In this document: piece after piece, positions 13,836 through 22,465 of the stretch | Layout: every line of letters begins with the position of its first letter | How positions within the stretch are numbered: position 1 is the stretch's first letter | Source: Anaerolineales bacterium | GTDB lineage: Bacteria > Chloroflexota > Anaerolineae > Anaerolineales > Villigracilaceae | Direction of reading: 5' to 3' | Length of the DNA stretch: 54,563 bases | NCBI GenBank assembly: GCA_024710905.1 | Contig: JANJTV010000132.1 | Location: 1 to 54,563 of the forward strand | Notes under the pieces: model-generated | Told to the model about the DNA's origin: nothing | Databases searched by the model: none | Seen by the model: only the letters and a program-made list of their open reading frames with translations | Program-made: the position numbers and the translations under genes

Positions 13836-16376
13836 TTATTCCCCTGCGGCCAGAGCACTCAGCAAGGCCAGTGTTTCCTGTTTGCCGCCCATGCCGTTCT
13901 CGCCTGCCGGGCCAACACAGGAGGGGCAACCATCTTCGCAGGGGCAGGCCTGCACGAGCGTGCGCGCGCTGGTGATTAGTTCGTTATGAATCTCGAATAA
14001 TTTCTGGCTGAAACCAATCCCCGCGGGGACGAGGTCATACAATGCCACAGCCGGCTGTCCCTCGGCAAACGGGGCCTGCGGGTCAGTGTGGCGGCCCAGG
14101 TCGCCGGGGTCGCACATCAGGAAGAGCGGGGCCAGTTGTGCGAGCACATATCCCAGCCCGGCCAGGCCGCTGCGCATGCGCACGTTTTGTTCCGCCAGGT
14201 GATGGCAGGGCTGGCAAAGCGTGACCAAGTTCTCCGGTCGGTTGGCCTCTTCACGCAGGATGCGCCCGGTTTCGTCACGAAACTGGCGAAACGGAATTTT
14301 ATGATGCACATCGTGCTGGCGGCCGGGGCTTTCTGCTGCGCCGCATATTTGGCAGGTGAAACCATCCCGTTGGCGCACCTGCTGGCGGATCTGCTGCCAC
14401 TCGGGGCCGTAATCGTTCGGGGCATTCGTCCACAGCCCCTCGTGAGCCAGCCTGCGGACTGTTTCCCCCGCAATGACCAGCCAGTAGCCGGTGGTCTGCA
14501 AATCGGAAGGGGGCATCTGCAATGCTTCCTGCCCGAGAGTCTCGCCTGTACCCCAGCGGCGTTTGCGGAACCCGGTCACGGTGGTGGTGACCTGCAACTC
14601 GCCCCAGTGTTTTCTTGCCCCTGGCGCTTGCTCGTGGGCGGTTTCTTTCAGCAGTTCAATGCTGGTTTCGCGCAGCGGCTCGGTGAAATAATCCAGCGCA
14701 ACCGGCACGAGGTGGGCAATGTTCTTTTGCAGGTCAAGGTCCTGGACGAAATATTGCTGGGCTTCATGTAGGTAGAGTGCGCCGGGGTGCACCATCCAGG
14801 CGGCGCTTTCGACATCCACAATGCCGACAATGGTCGGCTGGCCGTCCTCGTCCACGCTTTGCAGGCTGACCGTTGCGGGGGATGCCGTGCGCAGGGAGAC
14901 GCTGGCCGCCGGGTAGGAGTCAGCCATCCAGAAATACTTGTCTTTTGAAAGATGTGCTTCCTGGTTGGAAACGAGGAAGTCAAGATATTCGCGCACGCTT
15001 TCGGCTGGCAGGAGGCCAAATGGTTCGCCGGGTGTAAAAGGCAGTTCGAAGATGGCGCAGCGCAGGTGATTAAGCAGGATGAGCAGGTGGTCGGGATTCA
15101 GCAGGGCCTGCTCCGGGCTGCGGCCCTGTAGGTAGGCCGGGTGACGGGCCAGGAACTGGTCTAGCGGATCCGGGGTGGCAACAAAAATGGCAGCGGCGGG
15201 GGCTTTGCCGCGCCCGGCCCTCCCGGCCTGCTGGCGCAGGCTGGCAATGCTGCCAGGGTAACCCACCAGGAGGGCTGCGCCCAGCCCGCCAATATCAATA
15301 CCCAGTTCCAGCGCGTTAGTGGCAACCACCAGCTGTACAGAGCCGTCGCGCAGGCCGTGTTCAATCTCACGCCGTTGGGCGCCGAGATACCCGGAGCGGT
15401 AGCCGCGAATGGCATTTGCCTCAACCTGCCCCGCTGTGGCTTCACGGAAGGCGCTGAGCATCAATTCCACAGTGCGGCGCGAACGGGCAAACACCACGCC
15501 CTGCACTTGCTGGTCGAACATATCCTTTCCCAGCCTCACGCTTTCACGCAGGGCGCTTTTGCGAATTCCCAGTGCAGGGTCAACAATTGGCGGGTTGTAC
15601 AGGATGAAATGCCTTTCCCCGCGTGCCGAACCGTCGCGATCCACCACCGTGACTGGGTATTCAATCAGTGTTTCGGCCAGCGCCTGCGGGTTGGCAATGG
15701 TGGCCGAGGTCAGGATGAACTGCGGGGAAGCGCCATAAAAAGCTGTCACGCGTCGCAGTCGCCGAAGGACATTGGCAACGTGCGAACCAAACACCCCGCG
15801 GTAGGTGTGCATTTCATCAATGATGACAAATTTTAACTTCTGGAAAAAATCCGCCCAGTTGGCGTGGTGCGGCAGGATGCCGGTGTGCAACATGTCTGGA
15901 TTGCTCAGCACGATGGCTGCGTTTTTTCGGATGGATGGCCGGTGACCGACCGGCGTGTCCCCGTCATAAATGGCCGCTCCCAGGCTGATGTTCTCCAAGC
16001 TGGCCAGCAGGCGTTCCAGCCCGGCGAATTGGTCCTGTGCCAGGGCCTTGGTGGGGAAGAGATACAATGCGCGGCTGCCGGGCTGTTCGATTAGTTTAGC
16101 CAGCACGGGCAGGGTATAAGCCAGGGTTTTACCGCTGGCAGTGCCTGTTGCCAGGACGACATTGTGACCGGCGTGGGCAGCTTGCCAGGTTTCAGCCTGG
16201 TGGCTGTACAGTTGGTTGATACCGTTCTGTTTCAGCGTTGTCGATATATCCAGCGGAATATCTGCGGGCAACGGGTGAAAATCCGCCGGGCGGGGTGGCG
16301 TAACCTGCCAGGCGGTAATATTTGGGGCGGTTTCTGGTTCTTTCTTCCAGGAGATTAGTAAATGGTTCAATGACAT
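13836..16376 (-). CDS. MrfA/YprA-like DUF1998 helicase with embedded HNH nuclease domain
   Basis: An 846-residue SF2 helicase. RecA core: Walker A ATGTASGKT (76-84), DEMH box (187-190), SAT (224-226) and the motif VI region AGRAGRGK. The C-terminal DUF1998 part ends in the four-cysteine cluster CPCEDGCPSC (811-820), which in MrfA binds zinc. Between them, at about 660-735, is an HNH endonuclease module: RDGFTCQICG, HDVHHKIPF and NLVTLCQPCH, with two CxxC zinc pairs and the His-His active site. Bacillus MrfA is about 100 residues shorter and lacks this module. The enzyme would unwind damaged or foreign DNA 3'-5' and might also nick it. It is first in a unit with the MrfB-like exonuclease and a TIR protein. 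Confidence 0.88.
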   Translation of the reverse strand: MSLNHLLISWKKEPETAPNITAWQVTPPRPADFHPLPADIPLDISTTLKQNGINQLYSHQAETWQAAHAGHNVVLATGTASGKTLAYTLPVLAKLIEQPGSRALYLFPTKALAQDQFAGLERLLASLENISLGAAIYDGDTPVGHRPSIRKNAAIVLSNPDMLHTGILPHHANWADFFQKLKFVIIDEMHTYRGVFGSHVANVLRRLRRVTAFYGASPQFILTSATIANPQALAETLIEYPVTVVDRDGSARGERHFILYNPPIVDPALGIRKSALRESVRLGKDMFDQQVQGVVFARSRRTVELMLSAFREATAGQVEANAIRGYRSGYLGAQRREIEHGLRDGSVQLVVATNALELGIDIGGLGAALLVGYPGSIASLRQQAGRAGRGKAPAAAIFVATPDPLDQFLARHPAYLQGRSPEQALLNPDHLLILLNHLRCAIFELPFTPGEPFGLLPAESVREYLDFLVSNQEAHLSKDKYFWMADSYPAASVSLRTASPATVSLQSVDEDGQPTIVGIVDVESAAWMVHPGALYLHEAQQYFVQDLDLQKNIAHLVPVALDYFTEPLRETSIELLKETAHEQAPGARKHWGELQVTTTVTGFRKRRWGTGETLGQEALQMPPSDLQTTGYWLVIAGETVRRLAHEGLWTNAPNDYGPEWQQIRQQVRQRDGFTCQICGAAESPGRQHDVHHKIPFRQFRDETGRILREEANRPENLVTLCQPCHHLAEQNVRMRSGLAGLGYVLAQLAPLFLMCDPGDLGRHTDPQAPFAEGQPAVALYDLVPAGIGFSQKLFEIHNELITSARTLVQACPCEDGCPSCVGPAGENGMGGKQETLALLSALAAGE

Positions 16377-16382
16377 GCTTCA

Positions 16383-16388
16383 ATTATA
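16383..16388 (-). promoter_or_regulatory. -10 hexamer TATAAT before the MrfA-like helicase gene
   Basis: TATAAT on the minus strand 6 bases from the ATG with no ribosome site between, so a leaderless transcript is likely. No convincing -35 box. Confidence 0.5.
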
Positions 16389-16445
16389 TCCCGCCTGCTG
16401 TAGCGATTGGTAAGAACCTGTTTGTTGGAAAGGGACATTATTCCC

Positions 16446-16474
16446 TTGACAATAAATACTAACTTGTATATTAT
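16446..16474 (+). promoter_or_regulatory. Promoter of the PadR-headed operon
   Basis: TTGACA (16446-16451) and TATTAT (16469-16474) with the ideal 17-base spacer. This is the best sigma-70-type promoter in the window. It reads into the padR-type gene starting at 16507, which has AGGTGA 9 bases before its ATG. Confidence 0.75.
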
Positions 16475-16480
16475 TTACAA
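16464..16480. promoter_or_regulatory. Inverted repeat over the -10 box, probable PadR operator
   Basis: TTGTA (16464-16468) and TACAA (16476-16480) form a 5-7-5 inverted repeat centred exactly on the -10 hexamer. A bound PadR dimer would block the promoter. Autorepression released by a ligand is common for PadR regulators; here it is inferred from position. Confidence 0.5.
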
Positions 16481-16506
16481 AAATATTCACCAGGTGACTA
16501 TTTATT

Positions 16507-17148
16507 ATGTCTGTCCGGAATGCATTGCTGGGCCTGCTGGCCCAAAAACCACGTCATGGCTATGAACTGCGCGCTGCTTTTGAAGCAGTTGTCGGTGGCG
16601 ATACGAACTGGGAGGTCAAACCTGCCCAGATCTACACCACCCTCGACCGTTTGGAAGAAGCAGGCCTGGTTGAACGCCAGTCTGACCTGGGGCATGGTGA
16701 AGAACCCTCGCGGCGTATTTATGCCATTACAAAATTGGGCGCTGAGGCCTTGCATGATTGGTTCACCAGCAGTGTGGAGACACAGCACCAGCGCGACGAA
16801 TTTTTTGTCAAATTGATGGTGGCGCTAGCCAGCGACGGGGCAGACCCCTGGCGGTTAATCCAGATCCAGCGCAATCACCTGTATCGTGAGATGCACGATG
16901 CCACATCCCAGCGCGATTCGTATGACCCACAAACAGAAATAGCCCAGATATTATTGCTGGATAAAACCATCATGCACCTGGAAGCTGACCTGCGCTGGAT
17001 GGACATGATCGAGATGCGCGTGGAAGCCATTAAGCACCAGCCCCTGCCGAAGCCGGAAATCCGCCCGCGTGGAAGACCCCGGAAAGGCGATAAAGGTTCG
17101 ACTTATCCACCGCCTGATCACCTGCCGGAAGTGCCCACGTCTAAATAA
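16507..17148 (+). CDS. PadR-family transcriptional regulator
   Basis: A 213-residue regulator. The N-terminal winged helix has the PadR hallmark region LLGLLAQKPRHGYELRAAFE, followed by KPAQIYTTLDRLEEAGLVE. A helical C-terminal dimerisation domain (about 110-180) follows, and a basic tail RPRGRPRKGDKG resembles an AT-hook. PadR proteins typically repress efflux or detoxification genes until a small toxic ligand binds. It is the first gene of an operon encoding an SDR, a hydrolase and two ABC exporters, which it probably controls together with itself. Confidence 0.88.
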   Translation: MSVRNALLGLLAQKPRHGYELRAAFEAVVGGDTNWEVKPAQIYTTLDRLEEAGLVERQSDLGHGEEPSRRIYAITKLGAEALHDWFTSSVETQHQRDEFFVKLMVALASDGADPWRLIQIQRNHLYREMHDATSQRDSYDPQTEIAQILLLDKTIMHLEADLRWMDMIEMRVEAIKHQPLPKPEIRPRGRPRKGDKGSTYPPPDHLPEVPTSK

Positions 17149-17178
17149 TCAAAATTACCTAACTATTGGATAAAAAAA

Positions 17179-18060
17179 ATGGAAAACCTAACCTTAAAAA
17201 ATAAAACAATTATTATCACCGGGGCCAATGCAGGAATTGGCAAGGCGGCTGCCATCCAGATGGCTCGCTTGGGTGGAACAATCATCCTGGCGTGTCGTTC
17301 GTTGGAACGCGGCCAGGTTGCCTTGCTGGATGTAACGACCCAATCGGGCAGCCAGCAGGTGGAACTGATGCAGGTGGATATGGCCTCGCAGAAATCTGTG
17401 CGACAGTTTGTCGATGCATTCAGGAATAAACATCACCGGCTGGATGTTCTGGTGCACAATGCAGCCAATTTTGATCATCGCCAGACCAAACCCGTCATGA
17501 CCGAGGATGGTGTTGAAACGGTGTTTGCTACCAATCACGTCAATATTGTGCTGATGACCAACCTGCTGATGGACTTGCTTAAAGCCAGCGCGCCGAGTCG
17601 TATCATCACCGTTGCCAGTAAGGGATTAATTACCTATCCGTTTATTGACATCCAGTTTGATAATCTGAATGGCGAAAAGCGGTTTTCGATGCAGGATGCC
17701 TATTACCATGCCAAGCAGGCCCAGGTGATGTACACCTTTGACCTCGCTGAGCGACTAAAAGGCACAGGCATAATTGTAAACTGCGTGCGAGTCGGAAATG
17801 TCGCCATCCCCGATGAGCGCCTGGATCACCTGCCCGGCTGGATGGTGAAACTCTACCACTTCAAGCGCAAATTCTCCCTCACTCCAGAGAAGATGGCTGA
17901 AACGTATACCTGGCTGGCTGCGGACCCTTCCCTGTCGGAAGTCACCGGCGGTTATTGGGACGCGCCGAATGTGGCCGTAAAAGCCAACAAGAATGCCTAC
18001 AATCGTGACATTCAAAAGAAATTGTGGGCGGTTACCGAGCAACTTTTACAACATAACTGA
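17179..18060 (+). CDS. Short-chain dehydrogenase/reductase (retinol-dehydrogenase-like)
   Basis: A 293-residue classical SDR. The cofactor motif is TGANAGIG (14-21), the structural VHNAAN has Asn94, and the catalytic residues are Ser147 (VASKG), Tyr175 and Lys179 (YYHAK). Arg40 after the second strand (ACRSLERGQ) favours NADP(H). The closest resemblance is to WWOX/retinol-dehydrogenase-like bacterial SDRs acting on lipophilic carbonyls or alcohols. The substrate is unknown. Being in a PadR operon with an esterase-like hydrolase and two exporters suggests modification of a lipophilic compound before export. Confidence 0.85.
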   Translation: MENLTLKNKTIIITGANAGIGKAAAIQMARLGGTIILACRSLERGQVALLDVTTQSGSQQVELMQVDMASQKSVRQFVDAFRNKHHRLDVLVHNAANFDHRQTKPVMTEDGVETVFATNHVNIVLMTNLLMDLLKASAPSRIITVASKGLITYPFIDIQFDNLNGEKRFSMQDAYYHAKQAQVMYTFDLAERLKGTGIIVNCVRVGNVAIPDERLDHLPGWMVKLYHFKRKFSLTPEKMAETYTWLAADPSLSEVTGGYWDAPNVAVKANKNAYNRDIQKKLWAVTEQLLQHN

Positions 18061-18075
18061 ACAGGAAAATTAACG

Positions 18076-19275
18076 ATGAACAATAACAATGTAGGGTTTG
18101 CCCAGCGCAGCTCTGAGAAAATACACTTTGATCATAAGGACATGGACTTCTACCTGTCCTGGATGATGGGACGTGATGTATACGATGGCGCCGATCACAC
18201 CGAACTGATGGAAACCGCCCGGCGCATCCCCAATGCAGATGTGCAGGCCTGGCATACCGAATGGTCTGCCCTGGCCCGCCGTATCGAAGCACAGGCTGAA
18301 GAAGCCTTGAAAACCGAGAAGAAGGAAGATGCCCGCAAACTGTTCCTGCGAGCCTGCACCTATCACCGCGGGCCGTTGTTCATCATGGGCCAAAAGCACC
18401 CTGATTTTTACACCCATTGGCAGAACATGCAGTCCTGCTTCCGCAAGGCAGCAGCCCTGTTCACCCCGGCTATTGAGCCGATCCAGATTCCTTTTGGCGA
18501 ACATGTATTGGAAGGCTACTTATGGAAAGTGGACGACAGCGGCAAGAAACGCCCCACCCTGGTAGTGGTGGGCGGTGTGGAAACCTGGGCCGAGGATTGC
18601 TATTTCATGGTTGGCCAGTCTGGCATTGAACGTGGTTACAACGTCATCACTGCCGACCTGGCAGGCCAAGGCATGAACCCCGACAAAGGCCTGCATTTTG
18701 GCGCGCGCATGGAAGTGACCGCCCGCGCGTTGGTGGATTACGCCCTCACCCGCCCGGAAGTCGATTCTGATCGCCTGGCACTGTTTGGTTTTAGCTGGGG
18801 TGGGCACATTGCCTTCAAGGCTGCCCGTTTTGATGAGCGCCTGAAAGCCATGATTGCCAACCCACCCATGCCGGATGTTTTCCGTTCGGTGCTGGCACAG
18901 CAAAAAGGACATGACCGTCATGACCCTATCAGTCGTACTGCGTTCGACCAGATCGTCTGGCGTTTTGGTCTGAAGATTAGCTTTAACCCCAAAGATATTG
19001 CCGCGCGCTTCGCCAAAGCCTACGATTATTTGACCAACGGCAAAGTGGAGGTGAGCAAAATCCAAATCCCGGCGTTGTTAATGGCTGGCGAAGGTGAAGC
19101 GGAAGTTACATTGAAAATTGTCCGCGAATGTTTTGCGCAACTGCCCAACCCGAAGAAGAAGATGATTATTTTCACTCGTGAACAAGGTGGGGAGGCCCAT
19201 TGTCAGGTAAATAACCTGTCTTTGCCCAATACCGCCATGTTCAACTGGTTGGATGAAGTATTTACCCGCTCTTGA
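18076..19275 (+). CDS. Alpha/beta hydrolase (FrsA / DHPON-hydrolase-like)
   Basis: A 399-residue hydrolase. A helical N-terminal domain (about 1-135) precedes an alpha/beta-hydrolase core. The nucleophile elbow is GFSWGG with Ser240, and the histidine is His375 in GGEAHCQ. The segment where the acid should lie reads LMAGEGEAE, with Glu339 or Glu341 in place of the usual Asp. Length and order match the 2,6-dihydroxypseudooxynicotine hydrolase/FrsA group, which cleaves C-C or ester bonds. The substrate is unknown. AGGA lies upstream of the ATG, and the gene sits 15 bases after the SDR. Confidence 0.8.
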   Translation: MNNNNVGFAQRSSEKIHFDHKDMDFYLSWMMGRDVYDGADHTELMETARRIPNADVQAWHTEWSALARRIEAQAEEALKTEKKEDARKLFLRACTYHRGPLFIMGQKHPDFYTHWQNMQSCFRKAAALFTPAIEPIQIPFGEHVLEGYLWKVDDSGKKRPTLVVVGGVETWAEDCYFMVGQSGIERGYNVITADLAGQGMNPDKGLHFGARMEVTARALVDYALTRPEVDSDRLALFGFSWGGHIAFKAARFDERLKAMIANPPMPDVFRSVLAQQKGHDRHDPISRTAFDQIVWRFGLKISFNPKDIAARFAKAYDYLTNGKVEVSKIQIPALLMAGEGEAEVTLKIVRECFAQLPNPKKKMIIFTREQGGEAHCQVNNLSLPNTAMFNWLDEVFTRS

Positions 19276-19287
19276 AAGGAGAATCCT

Positions 19288-20517
19288 ATGCTTTTATATC
19301 TTCGCCTGGCATGGCGTAATGTGTGGCGGCAACGCCGCAGGACCTTCCTGATCGCCATCGGCATGGGGGTAACCATGGCCTTGCTTGTGCTCTACGATGG
19401 TGTGATTGTCGGTTTTGAGCAGGCTATTTATGGCAATTCCATCCAGTTGATGGGTGGAAATATCCAGGTACATGCGCCGGGATTTAACGACCGACCGGGC
19501 CGCAAGCCGCTGCTCGCGCTCGAGAATCCAGAAGCAGTTGTTTTGGCTGCTGAAAATGATCCCAATGTGGTGATGGCTGCCAAACGTATTGTTACCGGCG
19601 GCCTGGTGACAAACAGCGAAGGCGCGTTTGCTGTCTCTATTATTGGTATTGAAACCGAAAAGGAGGCGGCCATCAGTCCGGTGGCGCAGAATATCTCCGC
19701 GGGTCGTTACCTGACCCCAGAGGATGGCGATGTCATTCTCATCGGCCAGGGTCTGGCCAATGCCATGGAAATTGGCATTGGTGACCGTATTACCATGGTT
19801 GGAAATGGTACTCATGAACAAACTCGTTCCCGCACCATGACCGTCGTTGGTATTTATGACGTAGGCGTACCATCCCTTGAAAAGACAACCATTTATATTT
19901 CCCTGGTAGAGGCGCAGCAGTTGTTTGGACTCTCGGGGCAGGTCACCGAAGTGGTTGTTTCCCTTAATCAGATAGGTGCCGAAGCCCAGGTAATGCGTCA
20001 CATCAACCAGGCTCAGCCTGGCTACGAAGTTCAGTCCTGGGAAACCAGCATCCCCGAACTGAAGCAAACCCTGGAGATGAAAACCTCCGTGATGAGCATG
20101 TTTGGTGTCTTCATGATCGGCATCGTTGCGATTGGCATCCTTAACCTGTTGATGATGGCTGTCTTTGAGCGCACCCGCGAAATTGGCATCATTGGTGCGC
20201 TGGGGCTCAAACCGCGTGAGATTACTTTCCTGTTCCTGCTGGAAGGCATCCTGATTGGCCTAGCAGGCGCAGTGGTCGGTACAGTGCTGGGAATCACACT
20301 CACAATGATCCTGGCATTCGTTGGCATTGACTACAGTGCCTTTGCCGATTTGACTGAATATACTGCGCTCATCACCGGGAAGATTTATCCGCAGGTGTTG
20401 CCACTGCAGGTTTTGCAGCATGCCGCCACAATTGCGATTATCTCGGCCCTGGCTGCCCTCTACCCGGCAACCGAAGCCGCCCGTCGTGAGCCTGCCGAAG
20501 CGCTCCATTATGTATAG
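19288..20517 (+). CDS. MacB/LolC-type ABC transporter permease 1
   Basis: A 409-residue FtsX-family permease. One N-terminal membrane helix (about 20-40) is followed by a large extracytoplasmic MacB-PCD domain (about 42-270). Three C-terminal helices include the [15 protein letters not shown] coupling segment that contacts the ATPase. These transporters do not move solutes through a pore; they push lipids, lipoproteins or peptides by mechanotransmission. AAGGAG precedes the ATG. Its partners are the next permease, the ATPase and the HlyD-like lipoprotein. Confidence 0.85.
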   Translation: MLLYLRLAWRNVWRQRRRTFLIAIGMGVTMALLVLYDGVIVGFEQAIYGNSIQLMGGNIQVHAPGFNDRPGRKPLLALENPEAVVLAAENDPNVVMAAKRIVTGGLVTNSEGAFAVSIIGIETEKEAAISPVAQNISAGRYLTPEDGDVILIGQGLANAMEIGIGDRITMVGNGTHEQTRSRTMTVVGIYDVGVPSLEKTTIYISLVEAQQLFGLSGQVTEVVVSLNQIGAEAQVMRHINQAQPGYEVQSWETSIPELKQTLEMKTSVMSMFGVFMIGIVAIGILNLLMMAVFERTREIGIIGALGLKPREITFLFLLEGILIGLAGAVVGTVLGITLTMILAFVGIDYSAFADLTEYTALITGKIYPQVLPLQVLQHAATIAIISALAALYPATEAARREPAEALHYV

Positions 20518-20526
20518 GAGTCGGAA

Positions 20527-21747
20527 ATGATTACATACTTGAAAATGGCATACCGCAATCTGGGCCGTCATCGCCGCCGCTCTTTGCTGTCAGCATTGGC
20601 CCTGGGGTTGGGTACAGCGTTACTCCTTTTTATTGCTGCATTTTTCCAGGGCGAGATGCGTGGGTCGATGGAAACCACCCTGCGACTAAATAGCGGCCAC
20701 ATCCAGATTCGTGATGTTGATTATGACCCCGATAAATTTAGTGTGGCCTGGCAGTACCTGATTGAAAACCCTGGTCAGGTTGCAGAGCAGATAAAGACCA
20801 TTCCACAGGTGCATGAGGCTACTCCGCGCCTGTTTGCCAGCGGCATTGTCACTGTGCGTGACGAAGCGGTGGGGGTGCAGGTAATGGGGATTGTGCCCGA
20901 TTCTGTGGCGAATGAACCCTACTATAACGGCCTTGTCTCGGGCGATTTCTTGACTGCAGATGACCGGGATGGGATAGTGATTGGTTACCCGCTGGCTGAA
21001 AGCCTGGGGTTGGCGGTTGGTGATCAACTCAACCTGCTGGTTAATACAGCCAATGGCACAGTGGATGAACAGGCTTTTACCGTGCGCGGCATTTTTACCA
21101 CCGGTACAACGGCCTACGATAAAGGCATTGTTTTGCTGCCAATCGGCAAGGCGCAGGCGTTTTCGGGGTCGGGGGACCGCTCCAGCACCATTTTTATCCT
21201 GCTGAATGACCGAGAACAGGCCGATGCTGTTGCCGCCGCCATTCAGGGGCAAAATTATCAGGTGAAAACCTGGGCTGAAATGAACGAGCTGCTGGTATTG
21301 ATTAACGATTTTTCAAACGCTTACCTGACGTTCATTAACCTGATTGTCCTGGGTGTGACGGCTACCGTGATTGTCAACACCTTGTTGATGTCCGTTTTTG
21401 AACGCACCCGTGAGATTGGCATCCTGACTGCGATTGGCATGAAGGGCCGCCAGGTGATTGGCCTATTCCTGACCGAAGCCAGCTTGCTGGCCCTGGGCGG
21501 GGTGACCTTTGGCACATTGGTCGGTTGGGCGCTCTCGGCCTATTTTGGCGCGGTTGGCGTCTATTTTGGCGATCTGGGAATTTCTGGCGAGATGCTGCTG
21601 GAAGATCGCATTTACCCATACCTGACCCTGGATGCCGCTGTCAACCTGATTATCACAGCTTTCATAGTCACCCTGCTTGCTTCACTTTACCCGGCCCGAA
21701 TGGCCGCCAATATGGAACCTGTTGACGCCTTGCACGGCTCAAATTAA
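20527..21747 (+). CDS. MacB/LolC-type ABC transporter permease 2
   Basis: A 406-residue FtsX-family permease with the same plan as its neighbour: N-terminal helix, extracytoplasmic PCD domain, then three helices with [20 protein letters not shown]. The two are diverged paralogues, so the membrane part is probably a heterodimer, as in LolCE. AGGAG lies 7 bases upstream of the ATG, and the gap to the previous gene is 9 bases. Confidence 0.85.
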   Translation: MITYLKMAYRNLGRHRRRSLLSALALGLGTALLLFIAAFFQGEMRGSMETTLRLNSGHIQIRDVDYDPDKFSVAWQYLIENPGQVAEQIKTIPQVHEATPRLFASGIVTVRDEAVGVQVMGIVPDSVANEPYYNGLVSGDFLTADDRDGIVIGYPLAESLGLAVGDQLNLLVNTANGTVDEQAFTVRGIFTTGTTAYDKGIVLLPIGKAQAFSGSGDRSSTIFILLNDREQADAVAAAIQGQNYQVKTWAEMNELLVLINDFSNAYLTFINLIVLGVTATVIVNTLLMSVFERTREIGILTAIGMKGRQVIGLFLTEASLLALGGVTFGTLVGWALSAYFGAVGVYFGDLGISGEMLLEDRIYPYLTLDAAVNLIITAFIVTLLASLYPARMAANMEPVDALHGSN

Positions 21748-21758
21748 GGAGAATTATC

Positions 21759-22463
21759 ATGGAAGTCGCAAAATTAACCAACGTCACTCGCGTCTTTAAG
21801 ATCGGCGAAGTGGAAACCCGCGCCCTGAATGGCGTCAGCCTGGCAATTGAAGACCGCGAATTTACCTCCCTGGTCGGGCCCTCCGGTTCAGGCAAAACCA
21901 CCCTGCTGCAATTGATAGGCTGTCTCGACCAGCCTACTTCTGGCAGTGTAATCATCAACGGTCAGGAGACCACCAGCCTGAATCGCAACCAACGTGCCGA
22001 CCTGCGCAAAGGTGTAATTGGTTTCGTTTTTCAGTTTTTTGCGCTTATCCCGACCCTGACGGCTTATGAGAATGTTGAGATGCCACTCTTGTTAAATGAT
22101 AAAAGTGCCGCAGAGCGCAGAAACAGGGTGATGGAATTGCTGGATGCGGTCGAATTGACCAATCGCGCGCACCATCGTCCCGACCAACTCTCTGGCGGGC
22201 AGCAGCAGCGTGTGGCAGTTGCCCGAGCGCTGGCAACTAATCCAAAAATGATTCTGGCTGATGAACCGACCGCCAACCTGGATACCGAAAATGGTGAACA
22301 GGTCATGGAGATTATGAAAAAACTGAACAAAGACACAGGCACAACCTTTGTCTTTGCCACCCACGATCCGCGTGTAATCAAATATGCCAACCGTATTGTG
22401 ACCCTACAAGACGGTCTGATTGTGGATGACAACGGAAATACTGGCAAGAAGAAGAAGGGTTGA
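21759..22463 (+). CDS. ABC transporter ATP-binding protein (LolD/MacB type)
   Basis: A 234-residue ATPase. Walker A is GPSGSGKTT, the Q-loop region is [21 protein letters not shown], the signature is LSGGQQQR, Walker B is [12 protein letters not shown] and the H-loop is ATHD. Family and position make it the motor of the two FtsX permeases just upstream. It ends in a Lys-rich tail (GNTGKKKKG). The adaptor gene begins 2 bases after its stop. Confidence 0.9.
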   Translation: MEVAKLTNVTRVFKIGEVETRALNGVSLAIEDREFTSLVGPSGSGKTTLLQLIGCLDQPTSGSVIINGQETTSLNRNQRADLRKGVIGFVFQFFALIPTLTAYENVEMPLLLNDKSAAERRNRVMELLDAVELTNRAHHRPDQLSGGQQQRVAVARALATNPKMILADEPTANLDTENGEQVMEIMKKLNKDTGTTFVFATHDPRVIKYANRIVTLQDGLIVDDNGNTGKKKKG

Positions 22464-22465
22464 GA

